Origin: Setophaga petechia
Lineage: Eukaryota > Chordata > Aves > Passeriformes > Parulidae
Assembly (NCBI GenBank): GCA_024362935.1
Contig: JANCRA010000014.1
Coordinates: forward strand, 6,527,258 to 6,591,257
Reading direction: 5' to 3'
DNA: 64,000 bases
Each line of letters opens with the position of its first letter. Position 1 is the first letter of the stretch. Below are positions 13,738 to 49,514 of this stretch, piece after piece. The notes beneath the pieces were generated by a model. The model had not been told where the DNA came from. It did not search any database and saw only the letters and a list, made by a program, of their open reading frames with translations. The translations under genes were made by a program, and so were the position numbers.

Positions 13738-16090
13738 GAAGGCACCAGTGGCCAAAATCTGTTTTCTTGCAGAGCTCCTCAGTGAAGACAAGGTGCATCA
13801 TTCCTGCCAGGCACCTGGCCAGGAGGACTGTCACCAGGAGTCACCAGGAGTCAGGACCTCACTGCTAAGGCCAGCAGCAAGAGGAGCAGCGTGGTCCGGA
13901 AACACAAGAGGAGAAGCACAAAATGCCAAGGAAATGACATAAGAACTTGTCTTTGCACAACAGCAAACCAGGCTTGGGGAAGGAAGCGACCTGCAAACAT
14001 CTCACTGCACTTTGGTAACACAAGCTGTACTCAAAGACTCCACACTGGTGACGTTGCAAGTACCACACAGTATTTGTTTTTCTGGGTGGTAAATTGAATG
14101 GACGCGTCCTGAAGGCTGTGAGGGCTGTGCTGTACAGACTGGTTTGGCTGGGTTGGTGCTTCACTGCGGTTGATAGATTTTTATCAGATGCTTTTACTTG
14201 TTAAATTTTCCTTGGTTGTGGGAACAATCCAGCAAATAGTAAAAATGATGGAGCACCAGGAGACATGCAGCCAAGGAGATCATTTGTTTGGCTGGATCCC
14301 TTCCTGCACAAGGGAGGCTTTGTGTGAGCTCACAGAAGAGCCGTGTTCATCTTGCTGTGGGCAGAACTGGCAGCAGGCTTCAGGCTTTGTCTCCATGCAG
14401 AGTCAGGCTGGCTTGGTTCTCCACGGAGCCGAAAACTCATTATTTCCGAGGTTACAGCCAGGCTGCTGGGAGGCTCCAGCTCCTTGTGAGAAGGGCCTGT
14501 CTCCCAGCAGCGCTGGCAAGGAGGAAGTCGGGCCTTTGGACAAAGGAAGATGTTTGTGCTGGTCTCAGAAAGGAATTCCATGCTGCCTGTGAGAGCTGCC
14601 ATGGGGTCGTGGTTCTTTGGCAGTGCTGACCTCCTTGGAGAGCTGCAAAGCTGGAGGAACCCATGGCCCGTGGGTCAAGGACACGGGGTGGTCATGGTTC
14701 CACCAGCAGCTGGTCTCCAAGGTGAACTCCTCTGGTAGAGGTACAAATGCAGAAAGTGATCAGGTGCAGTTCAAATGCATCTGTGGAGGACTGGCTGCAG
14801 TGGCAGGGGGTGTGACAACAAAGGGACAGCCCTCCCAGGGGTCTCCTGGGGTGCACGTCACTCCTGCTCCTGCAGCACCAGCTCCCAGAAGCTCCTGATT
14901 AGGCACTGCCACCAGGCTCCTTGGCACCAGCTGTGCCAGGCAGGACTCAGTCCAACAGCTGGGTGGCCAAGGCTCCAGAGGGCTGCAGCAAACACTGGCC
15001 CCCTGCTCACATCTGAGGTACATCTGCACCTCGGTGAGTGTTTCTCAGTCCACGACTCCGCAATCCTCCTTTTACAGACTCTGCTTTGTCACAATCTGGC
15101 TGTAAAACTGGGGCAACAGTAGCACCAATCCTGAAGGCAGCTGTCCCTACAGGCATGCCTAGTTTTAGGAGCTTTGTGAGGGTGAGGGGAATCATTTGTA
15201 AGTATTCCTGTTGCTGGATCCAGACCATGGAATAGCATGTGCTCTGAGTTCTCCATGCTGAATGCTCAGGGCCAATGGCAGAGGGTGGCAGGTCTGTTTA
15301 AATGTGTGTGTGTCTCCCCCAAAAGCTGATGACGTGGCCACAGCTTTTTTGGGATGAGGGGTACAAGTCAATCTAATCATATATACATGAGAAAAATCAG
15401 TGCTCTGGCAAAACCTGTCCCATTTCTGGCTAGAACATGTCAAAACTCATCTTCAAAATGCATCCAGTTCATGGGAGGAACCTTGCTTCCTGCCTTGTTG
15501 GGTGCAGGGATGAACATCCTTCCTTGAGGGATCTTCATCACATACAGAACTCAGTACCAGAAATTTAACGTTTTGGGATGAAGAGGGGGAACAGCATGTA
15601 TGGGGGCATAGCCTGGAGCTCATCCTTGCATGCAAGGTGGGATGGGGATCCCATGAAAAACCTGAACATGGGGACATGAATTAAAAGCTGTCTTCAAAGC
15701 AGTGCTTGTGTGTGTTGGCTGATTAAGACTGCAAAGATAACACCAGGTCTCCACACCAGCCCATGGCTGTGATGCCTCAGTCTGACACAGGCCATGATTC
15801 AGTGGGTTGGGGAGAGGCAGCTGAGTGACCCAGCAGAGCCATGCCAAGAGGTTTTGCAGATGCAGAAATGTGGGGTGCAGATTTTTAAGGTGTTTATAGC
15901 TCTGTCCAGCCACACAAAGCTATTCAAAGGTCAGCAGGAGACCCGGGACTTTTCTGCCAGATTTGTCCCTTGCTAAACACCAGACTCCAGAGATCTTGTC
16001 TTCAGACAAGGTGACGTTTTAATGGCTGAACAAATATTTTCCTTGACTTTGCTCTGGGAAATAGCTGGGCTTTTTATGGCCAGATTTGAA

Positions 16091-16138
<48 letters not shown>
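16091..16138. repeat. (AAT)16 microsatellite
   Basis: Sixteen perfect AAT units, followed by AGT and an A-run. On the minus strand it reads as a poly-tyrosine open frame, which is an artefact. Confidence 0.95.
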
Positions 16139-16139
<1 letters not shown>

Positions 16140-18078
16140 GTAAAAACAGCTCTCTAGCATTTCAGTGAAAGTAGGTAAAGCTTGGCAAACTTCCCATAAC
16201 TGCAAACAGGGCTTTTTGCAGTGGGCAGTGCCAGGCAGCATTAGAAGGCAGCAGGCAGCCGTGGTGCCCAGAGCTGGGCAGCCCAGGCGCCAGCTGGAGG
16301 AGCTGGCAGCACACTGGCCAGCTTTCCTGCCAGGAATCAGCCTGGCCAGCCAGTTCAATAGCCTGCCTGTGTCCCACTGGAAAGCATCAAGGAAGATGTC
16401 ACCAGTGATGAAATTGCTGATAATCCAGTGTACTCTACCAGGAAAATTATCCATCAGAAAAAAAAAATTAAAATTGCCAACTCTGTGCTTGAGCATCTCT
16501 GCCCAAATAGTAGCACCCTGTGGAAGGCAAATTCCCATTCAACACAGGATTTTGCTGTGGCCCCATGAATTGGCCCCATGAATTGTGGACCCAGAATTTG
16601 CCATGAGAGAACAACATCTCAGCTGTGTAGCAGGGCAACTCCAGCCACCTCACTCTGTGAAACAGCCACCTGCACATCCCAGTGTCACAGCACTGCTTCA
16701 ACCAGTGACTCAGGCATTGGCCTTTGCATATCTGCCATGAACTCCAGTTTATGCAGGGCCTGATGCTTTGCTTATGCATTCCTAATCTCCTCCAGATCCT
16801 AGGAGATGATGTTTGTCTTCACTGTCATGAGGACAAAGGATGATAGGAAGGGCCAGTAAGCTGGGCTCAGGATGGATCAGCCTTCCCAAAGGACAGCTGA
16901 TCTTCCTCTTGCTTTGTTAAGACAGGTTTAGCAGGAGTGGGTATCACATCTGGCTTTTCTCTCCAGGGCTGAATGTCCTGGAAGAGCAAGCATCATGAAC
17001 ACATCCTTCTTGTTTCCTAAAGATCCTGTAAAAGTCTTGCCTGGACTGCATTCAATCAGGACTCAAAGTATGAAATTTTAAAGTCCTCTTGGGTTTTTTC
17101 ATCACGGAAAGCTCACTGGGTTTTGCAGTGTCTGGTTGAATCCACATGCTTATCTTTCCAGGGGTACTTTGGAGTCGAGGCTGATTTCCACCTGAGCTTA
17201 AGCTGATGTTTTGGGGCCAGCCATAAGCAGCCCCATGTCCCAAGCTCTCCTCTGTCACCTCATGCTGGTGGCACCCTGTCACCTCAGACTGAGGCCTGGC
17301 TGCACCCAGCCCAGAGGGGCTTGAGGAAGATCTGGGGTTGGCAGCTCCCCTGAGACTCGGGGAGCTGAGGGGGATTGAAAACTGGCCCAGAATGTGGTGA
17401 TTAGAGCACAAAGTCTAGCTGGAGACCAGTCACTAGCACAGTATCTCAGGGGTCAAACCCACATCCAGTTCTGTTGGGAAGTCGCTTTTATTGAAAAGGA
17501 TCTGGGGATCTTAGCAGGCACCACACTGAATATAAGCCACAGAAAAGACTAAGGGTTGCTTTAGCCAAAACATTGCCAGGAGATGAAGAGAGGAGATGCT
17601 TCCCCTGTGCTCAGCCATGGTGGATCACCCCTAGAGCCTTGTGTCCAGTGCTGGGCTGCTCAGTGCCAGGGGGACAGGGACACAACGGGGAGAGGCCAGT
17701 GAAGGGACACGAAGGTGAACAAGGGATTGGAGAGAGGGTGCAAAGTAGATGGAGCCAGGCTCTTCGCAGTGGTGCCCAGTGCCAGGACCAGAGGCCACGG
17801 GCACACGCTGGAACACAGGAGGGTCCCTCTGAACTCCAGGAAACACTTTCTCACTATGAGTAGGACCAAACACTGATACAGCTGGCCAGGGAGGTTGTGG
17901 AGACTCCATCCTTAGAGATGTCCGGACATGAGCCCGGACAGCCAATGCTGGGCTTGGACCAGGTGAGCTCCGGAGGTGCCCCACCTCAGCCAGCCCTGGC
18001 TCTGGGAGCTCCTCCAGAGGAACGTGGAGCCCTTTGTTCACCCCAGGTCCCACCTTGCAGCCGGCGAGATGTGGTGGG

Positions 18079-41867
<23,789 letters not shown>

Positions 41868-41903
41868 GGACTGGAAAACGACGGGTAATTCAAGATGTTT
41901 ACA

Positions 41904-41909
41904 AATAAA
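41904..41909 (+). terminator. CSNK2A2: Proximal poly(A) signal of CSNK2A2
   Basis: AATAAA 37 bases after the stop codon. The G-rich run at 42001 lies about 90 bases downstream. Confidence 0.6.
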
Positions 41910-41949
41910 AGCAAAACCTTCGGTCACACAGTGAAGGGAAAAGAACCAA

Positions 41950-42012
41950 GGACCCCCCCCTCCTTTCCCTCCCCTTTATACTTGGCAGAAATCTAACCTT
42001 GGGGGGGGTCTT
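41950..42012 (+). other. CSNK2A2: Possible C-run/G-run stem in the CSNK2A2 3' UTR
   Basis: GACCCCCCCC (41951-41960) is the exact reverse complement of GGGGGGGGTC (42001-42010), with a 40-base loop. One extra wobble and one extra pair extend the stem outward. It lies just downstream of the proximal poly(A) signal, so it would exist only in the long UTR form. Confidence 0.55.
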
Positions 42013-42397
42013 AAACCTCAGTTCCTCTCTGGTGGTTGTGGTTAATGTAACTCTAACCCTGTGGTACCAAAGCCCTGGGCAAATGGTCTTGCAAGAGCTA
42101 AATATGTAGTGATATCCCCAGGGCTCCACACAACTGATTCTGGTTCACATCTCTATGGATCCTTCTCTTCCTTCTCAGTCCAGCCTTCCCCACCATGCTG
42201 GTGGGGACAAATTGGTCGTTCCACCATCAGCCCTTAGCATGCCTCTTTCTAAACTTGCCTTTCTGACTTGTAGACTCTGAATGAACCAAATTCAGGCTGG
42301 GGGTCAGCAGGTGCAACTCTGTTTTGAGGTCCAAGTCTTTACTGCTCACTCTGGGCTTGAATTTGGCCCTTGAATTCCAGTTTCAATTGTGAATGCC

Positions 42398-42424
42398 GGG
42401 GTGGTTGGGGGGGAGGGGGGGGGG
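42398..42424 (+). other. CSNK2A2: G-quadruplex-like tract in the CSNK2A2 3' UTR
   Basis: Runs of 4, 7 and 10 G bases separated by TGGTT and A. The 10-G run can supply two strands, so a four-stranded RNA G-quadruplex with short loops is possible in the long UTR form. Confidence 0.6.
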
Positions 42425-43228
42425 AGTTCGACAAAAAAACAACCCACAAACCCAGCAGCATCTCGGGATTGGTTTGGAGCATTAAAACGAAGGCACTGAT
42501 CCGAGTTGCTGGGGAGAGGAGATCCCCCCTCCAGTGTGTTTGACAAAGGCTCGCTCTGAGAAGAAACTCAATAGACCTGCTTTGGAAACTTGTGAATGTG
42601 AGGGCTGCTCTTGTGGCAGGAGAGGGGAGAGACTATCCAGACTTTCCCACCGAGCTCAGGAAAGTCAGTGTTGCAAGATTTCTTGTGATAGGTGTGCAAC
42701 CACGTACCTCATGACGTGGCTCCCATGAGAATTCGTGCCAGACGCAGACTTGTGCCAGAGCACAGCTCTGGAGCGGTTCAATCCAGCACCGCAGCATGGA
42801 GGAGTGGAGAGGAGGCCGGGGAGGAGAGCACAGGGAGGGGGGAGGACCAACAAACAGCAGCGTCAGGGCAGGGGCTGTGCAGCTCCTGATCCAGGCCTTG
42901 GGATCCCACGCAGTGTTTGAACAAAGTCAGCCATTTGTTGAATTCCGGGGTGCCGATCCTGTTGGGGGGTGGGGGGTTCGTCTAATGGGTTCTTTCATCA
43001 GATCCCTCGATGGCTTTATAGCCCCACAATTCACAGTTGCCTCCTCTACTTGTTCTGTGTGTAACTTCATCAAGTGGTTCTGGTGACACTCAAACCTAGA
43101 CGCTGGAGATAGTGTTTTCCCACCAGCACCTAAACACAGAATTTCCTTCTGCGGCATTGTTGAAATAGTTAATTTTTTATAAGGTTGCAATGTTTCTATT
43201 TGAAACATCTGTTTACATTCCATATTCC

Positions 43229-43234
43229 AATAAA
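43229..43234 (+). terminator. CSNK2A2: Distal poly(A) signal 1 of CSNK2A2
   Basis: AATAAA in an AT-rich stretch about 1.36 kb after the stop. Confidence 0.7.
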
Positions 43235-43286
43235 GTTCTATTGGCATCGACAGCAGGTCAATCCATTTGTATAATTCACTGAAACC

Positions 43287-43292
43287 AATAAA
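43287..43292 (+). terminator. CSNK2A2: Distal poly(A) signal 2 of CSNK2A2
   Basis: A second AATAAA 58 bases after the first, followed by T/G-rich sequence. Either signal could mark the end of the long transcript. Confidence 0.6.
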
Positions 43293-45080
43293 TATCTATA
43301 CGTCTGAATGTCTGCCGTCTCAAATCTATGGGATAGCCAGAAGGCCTGAGAGCTGGAGGCCTTTTCTCCTCCAGGAGGGCAGGTCGGCTCTTCCAGCCCC
43401 TCTTGTCTCTGCTTTTTTGGGATCTCTCACTCAGTCTTTGGTTGCAGTTCTTCCTGCTGTCAGCCCTGAGTGTTTTTCTGGGGCAGATTGTCTCCACTGC
43501 AGAGGAGGTGTGAGGGTTTGGGCACAGCATGGGGCTCAGCTCTTGCGCTGCACTGAGGGACAGACCTGACTGCTGTTACCTGGTGGGTCAGACCAGGTCA
43601 CCAGTGCACAGCTGGAACTCAGGGTTCTCCACCTGGGCACCCCCCTGCTCATCTGCTTTCAGCCTGCATGGATGGCTTGGTCTAAAGATGTGCTGAGTAG
43701 GGAGTAGCTGTCTCCCTGCACCTGGGGACTGTCCTGGGTGTCTGGCTGAGGAGCAGCTGCCATCCTGCAGGGCCTTGCTAGCATTTGCACTGCTATAGAG
43801 GCTGCTGAAGGCATTGGTGAGTGTTCCCAGCCCTCCTTCCATCTGCCCACCCTCCTGGCTGCCCAGCCTGAGGGGCAGGGGGGTCTCTTGTGCTCTTACG
43901 CTGTGCCAGTAGCAGCAGGGTTTGATTTGGGGTTTTAATATCAAGTTTTGAATTGATTTAAAATAACTATTGAATTGCTCCATTGAGAAGTGGATGTTTC
44001 TCATGGCCTGTCCAAGTTGCTATGGGAGAAGCTTGTCTGTTTTCCAGCTCTTGTGTGTTGGTATTCCCAGCTTCTGGAGGGGCAAGGCAGAAGAGGTGGG
44101 GAGAAAAAAAATGGGTTGAGTGGGGGAACTTTGGTAGGTGAACACTGTTGACCACTACTGTGTATGAGTGTGCTGCATATAAATGCTTGACAGTGTCTGA
44201 ACCTGATAGTGAAATTTCAGGGTGTTACTTGGGGAAGTGTCTGTTCTGTAAACCTGCGTCAGGAATTCTTTCCTGGTACCCTCAAGCAGAGGAAGAGAGT
44301 TGTTCTTCCAGCGACTGAAGTGGCTTTCCCTGGTTGCAGTAAGCAGAGAGGCTGGAACAACCTGCCCCTTATCTCCCTATATCCCTACCCCAGCTGTAGG
44401 GTAGGATCAGCAGTGACAGATTCATCCTGGAGGGAAACAGCAGCTGAGCAAGAGTAGTCTGGGAATGAGGAGGGTGTGGAGTCTCCTGATCCCAAGGCAA
44501 TGGGGATGTTTAACTGCAGCTTGCACCAGTTTATCTCTGCAGCCAGTGGCTCTTCCAGCACTCAGAGCAGGAAATCCTTCTCGCCTCTGGACCTTAGCAA
44601 AGCATTTTCCTGGCTGCAAGGACAGCCAGGAGCTGGGGAAGAGTGTTTTGTACCCAGGAACATGCATCTTCATCAGCTTTCCCCTGGAGAAAGTTAGGAG
44701 AGTCCTAGTACATGTTCCTGGCCTTTCAGCTGGCCTGGCTCCAGCTTTCTAGCAGAGGTAGAGCATTGGTTTGGCTGAGTGCCTTGTAAGAGGAAAGGCT
44801 CAAAACTGAGCCCCACAGCCACTGAGGGATGCAATAGGAAATGGATGCAGCAAGCAGCTTTGCCAGCTTGTCTGTTGCAGGTGTGCTGGGCATGATGGGT
44901 GCTTTTAGTGGAATTGTGGGAGGTGTTTGTGGTAGTGGAGGGAAACTTCAAACAGCGGGTCATGGAAAAAAAGTCCAAACTTGTCTCTGGCTGTCCGTGA
45001 CAGTTCTGCTTTGCTGGACTGCATCTCTCTCCTGCCTTGCTCAGCTCTGCCTTCCCTTCTCACCTCTTCCAAAGCAGGCT

Positions 45081-45135
45081 GAGGTTCCCTGCTGTCCCCA
45101 GGTCCCTGCAGAGGTTCCCTGCTGTCCCCAGGTCC
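45081..45135 (+). repeat. 30-bp tandem duplication
   Basis: The 30-base unit beginning GAGGTTCCCTGCTGTCCCCA is followed directly by a second copy identical over its first 25 bases. Confidence 0.9.
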
Positions 45136-45330
45136 AGAGGGCCATGGAGGGTGTGCCTGGGCCTGGCTGGGGTGGGGTGGCAGATCGGGGGCAGCGTGCC
45201 CAGCCGAGGAGCTCCGTGTTGAGCTGGCAGTGCCCCACGATGCTCACTTCCCTCCTCCCGTCTCTCCTCAGGTCCGATGCTGTTGCTCCCAATTTTCCAT
45301 AAGCAGAATGAGAACCAAATCAAACGTCCC

Positions 45331-45430
45331 ATCGGCGCGGTAGAGCGACGGCGGGCGGACTGCGCGGCGCGGGCAGGGCTCAGAGCGGGGCGCACGCCTG
45401 GCTGGACGGCACTCGCCTCGCCGTGACCGC
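45331..45430. other. Isolated CpG-dense patch, origin unknown
   Basis: About 100 bases with some 17 CpG sites stand in otherwise CpG-poor intergenic DNA. A stretch beginning after CTCCTCAG at about 45272 leads into it. AATAAA (45700-45705) and ATTAAA (45677-45682) follow about 270 bases later. It may be a fragment of an LTR or retrocopy, an unannotated exon or an orphan CpG island; no family is recognised. Confidence 0.4.
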
Positions 45431-48400
45431 AGCCCTTCCCTCCGAGTGTTAAAGGTTCTTCTGCCTCTGTTTCCTTGTTGAGCTCTTCCTGACCCAGAAA
45501 GCGTGGTGGAAATGTGAAGGGTGTGCAAAGCAGTTGTTGGTTAGTCGTTCCTTCCTCTGTTCCGGCTGTTCCCCCCCGACCTCTGGTGGACCATGGTTGG
45601 ACAGCTCATGCCTGTCTCTTCCAGGACATGGGGGTTGCAGGGGATGTAGTATCGTGATGGACAGTTCTATACTATAATTAAAAGAATTCTATATTGTTGA
45701 ATAAAAGTTTTAAAAGAAGCATGGAAGGAGGAGTATTCAGTGGGGAGGGAGCTGGAGAGTACTGGCAGAGGGAGCTGTTCCCTGTGCCCGGCTAGGACAG
45801 GCTGGGTGAGAAAAGCAAGAGAAAATCGTACAAAGTCAGTGAGGGCAGAGGCAAAGGAGCCACTTGTCACCTTTGGAGGTGTTTCTCCTTTCCCTCCTTA
45901 GGCCCCCACACTCTTCTGAAGGTGCCTGCCTGGGTGGTGCCCTGAGTGCTAATGCTGGTACCTGTTTTTTCCAGCCTTGGGAAGGCTTGGGCATGGCTCT
46001 GTCTGTGAACCACTGGAGCTCCCATCTCTTCCTCTTTCTTGGGCTCAGGTTCTCCTCCTCCTCCCCAGCACCATGACCACAAAGCTGTGAGCCTGGAGGT
46101 CCTGCCCAAGGGCCACTGCATTGCAGGAGTTCCTCTCAGATGCAGTCCTTCACTGGCAGTGCTCAGGAGAGTCTGCCTGTAGTAATGGTTGTTGGCCAAG
46201 CTGGGCTCTGGTCTTAGGCATTAAAGAACCACTTGAAATTCTGTCTAAAAGCCACCAGCTGGACTCTGTATGACTGTACATGGTCACTTCTCTTGTGTTG
46301 TCCCATTCCTTCATTGCCCATACGTTTTTCCCTATACAGTTTTCCCCTTTACTGAAGCTGCCCTGGAGAAAGAGAACCTCTGAGAAAAGGTTCTTCCCTG
46401 GGAAAGAGAGACCTGGTGCTGGTTCCCAGGGAGGGGAGCTCAGCCATGGGCTCCTGCCAAGCACAGAACCACTCAGCACTGCTCTCACCCACCCCTGGGC
46501 ACTGGCCAAAGTGGAATTGCATGAGTGAGTCCTTGCATTACCCCTTGTAATGGGTACAGGCGTGGGAAGGCACTGTCCTGGTGTCACACATGGAGATTTG
46601 CTGTGGCCCAGATGTGGACATGGGCGTCAGGTAAGTTTAAGCTACTGGCCAAGGAACAGTTTAATGGCAGCTCTGTTGTATCCAGGAGTGCTGATCTCTG
46701 GCATCTACGTTCATCAAGACTGGTTTTGGTGGGTGTAGCTCTGGCCAGCAGTGAGAGCAGGGAAGAGCCCATGGCAGAGCCCACAGTGGGCCCACACTGG
46801 GCAGAAGCAGCACTGTGAGCATATGCTGAGCTGAGGTCCCTGCAGCAGGTGGCACATCCGAGCACTGCTGCTGCTGCTTGGATCTGTCCATCTCCTGATG
46901 CTGTGGGATCATGTTCCCCATTGCCACCTGCTGTCTGTTGCAGCCCATATCCTTTCCAAGTTAACAGCTTGTCTCCAGAGAATGCTCTCAGTGACTTTTT
47001 AAACTGTTGTTTGTCAGATATAAACTCTTCCTTGCCTATCCTTCTTTGTCTCCAGTTCATCTGGAGTCAAAAAGGTTTTGCTCATTCTGGCCCCTTGCTC
47101 CATCAATTGCACAGGTGTCCCTCCAAGGCAGTGTGTCCTCCTTCCTTGCTTTTCTCTGCCACCTTGCTCCAGTATATGCTGGCACTGCCTCCTTCTGCAC
47201 CCCCTGATGTTTACACCCTTGTTCTCTTCTGATCCCTCGCTCAGCATCAGCCCAGCTTCCTCCTCTTCCTCCTTGTGCACTGTTCAGAGTTCAGCCAGTG
47301 TGAGGCCCAAAGCCTTCAGGTTGCTTCAGCACCCAGAGCCACTTTTGGGCCTTGCCTCTCCTTGCATGTGGTGGTTATGGATCTCCTGCCCAATTGTCTT
47401 TTTGGTTTTCCCATTACAGCTGCCGTTCACCCAGTGCTGCTCCTGTAGGAAAATCCAGACTGGAAGAGCCAGTTGGATTCATCTGGACAAATCCCAGGAT
47501 CTCTCAGTCCTTGCAGGAGTCATTACTTTGTTCTTGGTTTTGCCATGGCTCACAAAGGAACTGACTGGATCTGATGCTGTTTTTATTGGTCCAAGCTCTG
47601 TCCTTGGAGCTGTCCCAGCCCTGGCCATCTGCTCTCCAGCCTCAGTCAAGAGGGCAATGGCCTGGGTTAGGATTTCCCAGGCCATTGAACCTGGACCAGG
47701 TGCTCCAAGGCAAGCACAGACTTGGTGATACTGGAGAGACCTGCTACATTTTGGTGTCATAACTGCACCCAGCAATGTGACACTTCAGAGCAGCAACGTT
47801 TCAGAAGCTTCCTGAAAATCTCATTCCTCTGAAGGCATCAGATTGCTGAGAATTCTGAAGGGAAGGAAATGCTTTAGTGGGCAGTTATTTCTGGAGCAGG
47901 CACTCTCTGCTCACTCCTTGGACCAGATTATTTTCTAAGGATGGGCCTTTTCCTCCATCTGCTCCCCCAAATTCAATCCCTGTACACCCTGGGAATTGGA
48001 AGCAGGGGTAAGGTAACAAAATCTTCCTACCAATCTTCCAGGTGGATAACCTGGGATATCAGGGTGTGATTCTCTGAAATACATCCCTCAGAGACCTCTT
48101 CCCAAATGCCAGCTTCAATTATTAATATGGGTTAATGATTTACAGCGCTCTGTGTCTCTGCCCACACATGCCCAGGGAAGGAGGAGGGGCAACGGGTTCT
48201 ACATTTTCATAAAATTAATTGAGAAATAGGGAAAATTTGAAACCACAACCTATTTCTGTGTGCAGCAGAACATGACATTAAAGTGGTAAGTGGAGAGCAT
48301 GTGAATGAGCCGGCTGTTCAGGAATGGCAGCTGGATATTTGTCCCAGTTGTCTCCTACCATCTGATTAAGGGAACAAGTTATTTCATCCTGCCATATAAA

Positions 48401-49267
48401 GTGTACTCTAACCCTCTGACTAAATATAGCTGATCATTTCCAACAAATGCCTTGCTTTTTGTGTGCTCTACTTGTTTGTGCAAGGAATTGTGAAGGAAAG
48501 AGGAAGTGCTGCTAACCCAGATGCTGTGAGAGAGCGTTTGTAGCCCCTGGGAGAGACAAGCACACCTAGCAGACAACATTGTCAGGATTTGAATGGGGCA
48601 TTAGTCAGCAACAGAGGCCTGGAGTTAACCTGAAGAACCATAAAGCTGCTGCAGAATGGTAATTCTTATGCTGTTTAGTGTCTGTACATTGCAAATAGAT
48701 GGTGTAAACAGGTGTTATTACAGCCAGAAGAAATGTCAGCTTAGAAATGTAATTTGTCGACCAAGCTGTTCCTGTTAAGCCTCTTCAGCTGTGCCAAGGC
48801 CTTGTCTCTACTCAGAGAGATTGTCACACCCATAAAGCTGTACATCAAACCCCAGTATTGCCAGGGTCCTGTATGTTATCCCTGCCTGGCTTAGAGCAGC
48901 AAGAACATACAGGAGGCTCCAAGGGCACCCAGGAATGAGTGCAGCTAAAGGAAGCAATGAAGTGGAGCAAATGCTCTCCAGTCCTGCAAAAGCAGCTCAG
49001 GGAGCCTCTGGGAGGAACGAGCAGAGCCCAGGCCGAGAAACAGCCCACGGGCAAAAAGCAAAAGCCATCCTTGGTTAAAGCAAACCACGGCGTCCCCTTT
49101 GGCCTGAGGGTCGTGAAGAACGGAGATGTTTGAGAGGCGTCCCTGCCTACAGCCCAGCCCAGGCGTTCACGGAACGCGGTACCGACCCCAGGGCACCGGG
49201 CACGGTTTGGAGCAGGCTCGGCTCCAGCAGCCCCGCGGAGCGAGGCGGGGCCGGGGCCGGAGCCGCG

Positions 49268-49281
49268 GTTGCCGTGGCAGC
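49268..49281 (+). promoter_or_regulatory. CFAP20: X-box-like RFX binding site upstream of CFAP20
   Basis: GTTGCCGTGGCAGC matches the RFX imperfect inverted repeat GTTGCC-AT-GGCAAC except at one spacer base and one half-site base. It sits 150 bases before the start codon. RFX factors control many ciliary genes through X-boxes close to the promoter, which fits the role of CFAP20. Confidence 0.6.
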
Positions 49282-49430
49282 GCTGCCTCAACACCGTCAC
49301 CGTCCCCGGGAAGTGCATCCGGGGCCGCCCCAAGTAGTTCCTCGGTGACGGCGGCGGCGCGGCGCGGAGGGATCCGCCGTGTCCTGGCAGAGCGGCGGCC
49401 GCGGCGCGGCCCGGCCCGCCCGGCCCCGGC

Positions 49431-49514
49431 ATGTTCAAGAACACCTTCCAGAGCGGCTTCCTCTCGGTGCTCTACAGCATCGGCAGCAAACCGCTCCAGA
49501 TCTGGGACAAGAAG
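49431..49514 (+). CDS. CFAP20: CFAP20 coding exon 1
   Basis: Residues 1-28, ending KPLQIWDKK. Donor gtgagg, phase 0. The ATG is the first in frame after the GC-rich leader and matches the family start. Confidence 0.97.

Larger units (their letters stand above)
9974..18078. other. Intergenic DNA between the solo LTR and the CSNK2A2 promoter
   Basis: No recognisable coding exon. It contains the inverted repeat at 13623-13737 and the microsatellite at 16091-16138. Open frames of up to about 190 codons (for example 13204-13785) have no domain signature and one runs straight through the inverted repeat, so I do not treat them as genes. In mammals the next gene on this side is CCDC113; no exon of it is recognisable here. 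Confidence 0.65.
41868..43310 (+). other. CSNK2A2: CSNK2A2 3' untranslated region (longest form, end estimated)
   Basis: About 1.4 kb from the stop to just past the last late poly(A) signal. A signal only 37 bases after the stop would give a very short UTR. The longer form adds a C-run/G-run stem and a G-quadruplex-like tract, giving scope for alternative polyadenylation. The end is inferred from signals, not from transcripts. Confidence 0.7.
43311..49090. other. Intergenic DNA between CSNK2A2 and CFAP20
   Basis: About 5.8 kb with no recognised gene. The longest open frame (47078-47728, plus, 216 codons) is low-complexity and cysteine/leucine/serine-rich, without a domain. The region contains a 30-bp tandem duplication (45081-45135) and an isolated CpG-dense patch (45331-45430) followed by an A/T-rich stretch with poly(A)-like signals. 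Confidence 0.65.

Noticed and set aside
47078..47728. 216-codon plus-strand frame between CSNK2A2 and CFAP20
   Set aside because: Leu/Ser/Cys/Pro-rich with no domain, no splice or promoter context, and competing frames on both strands.
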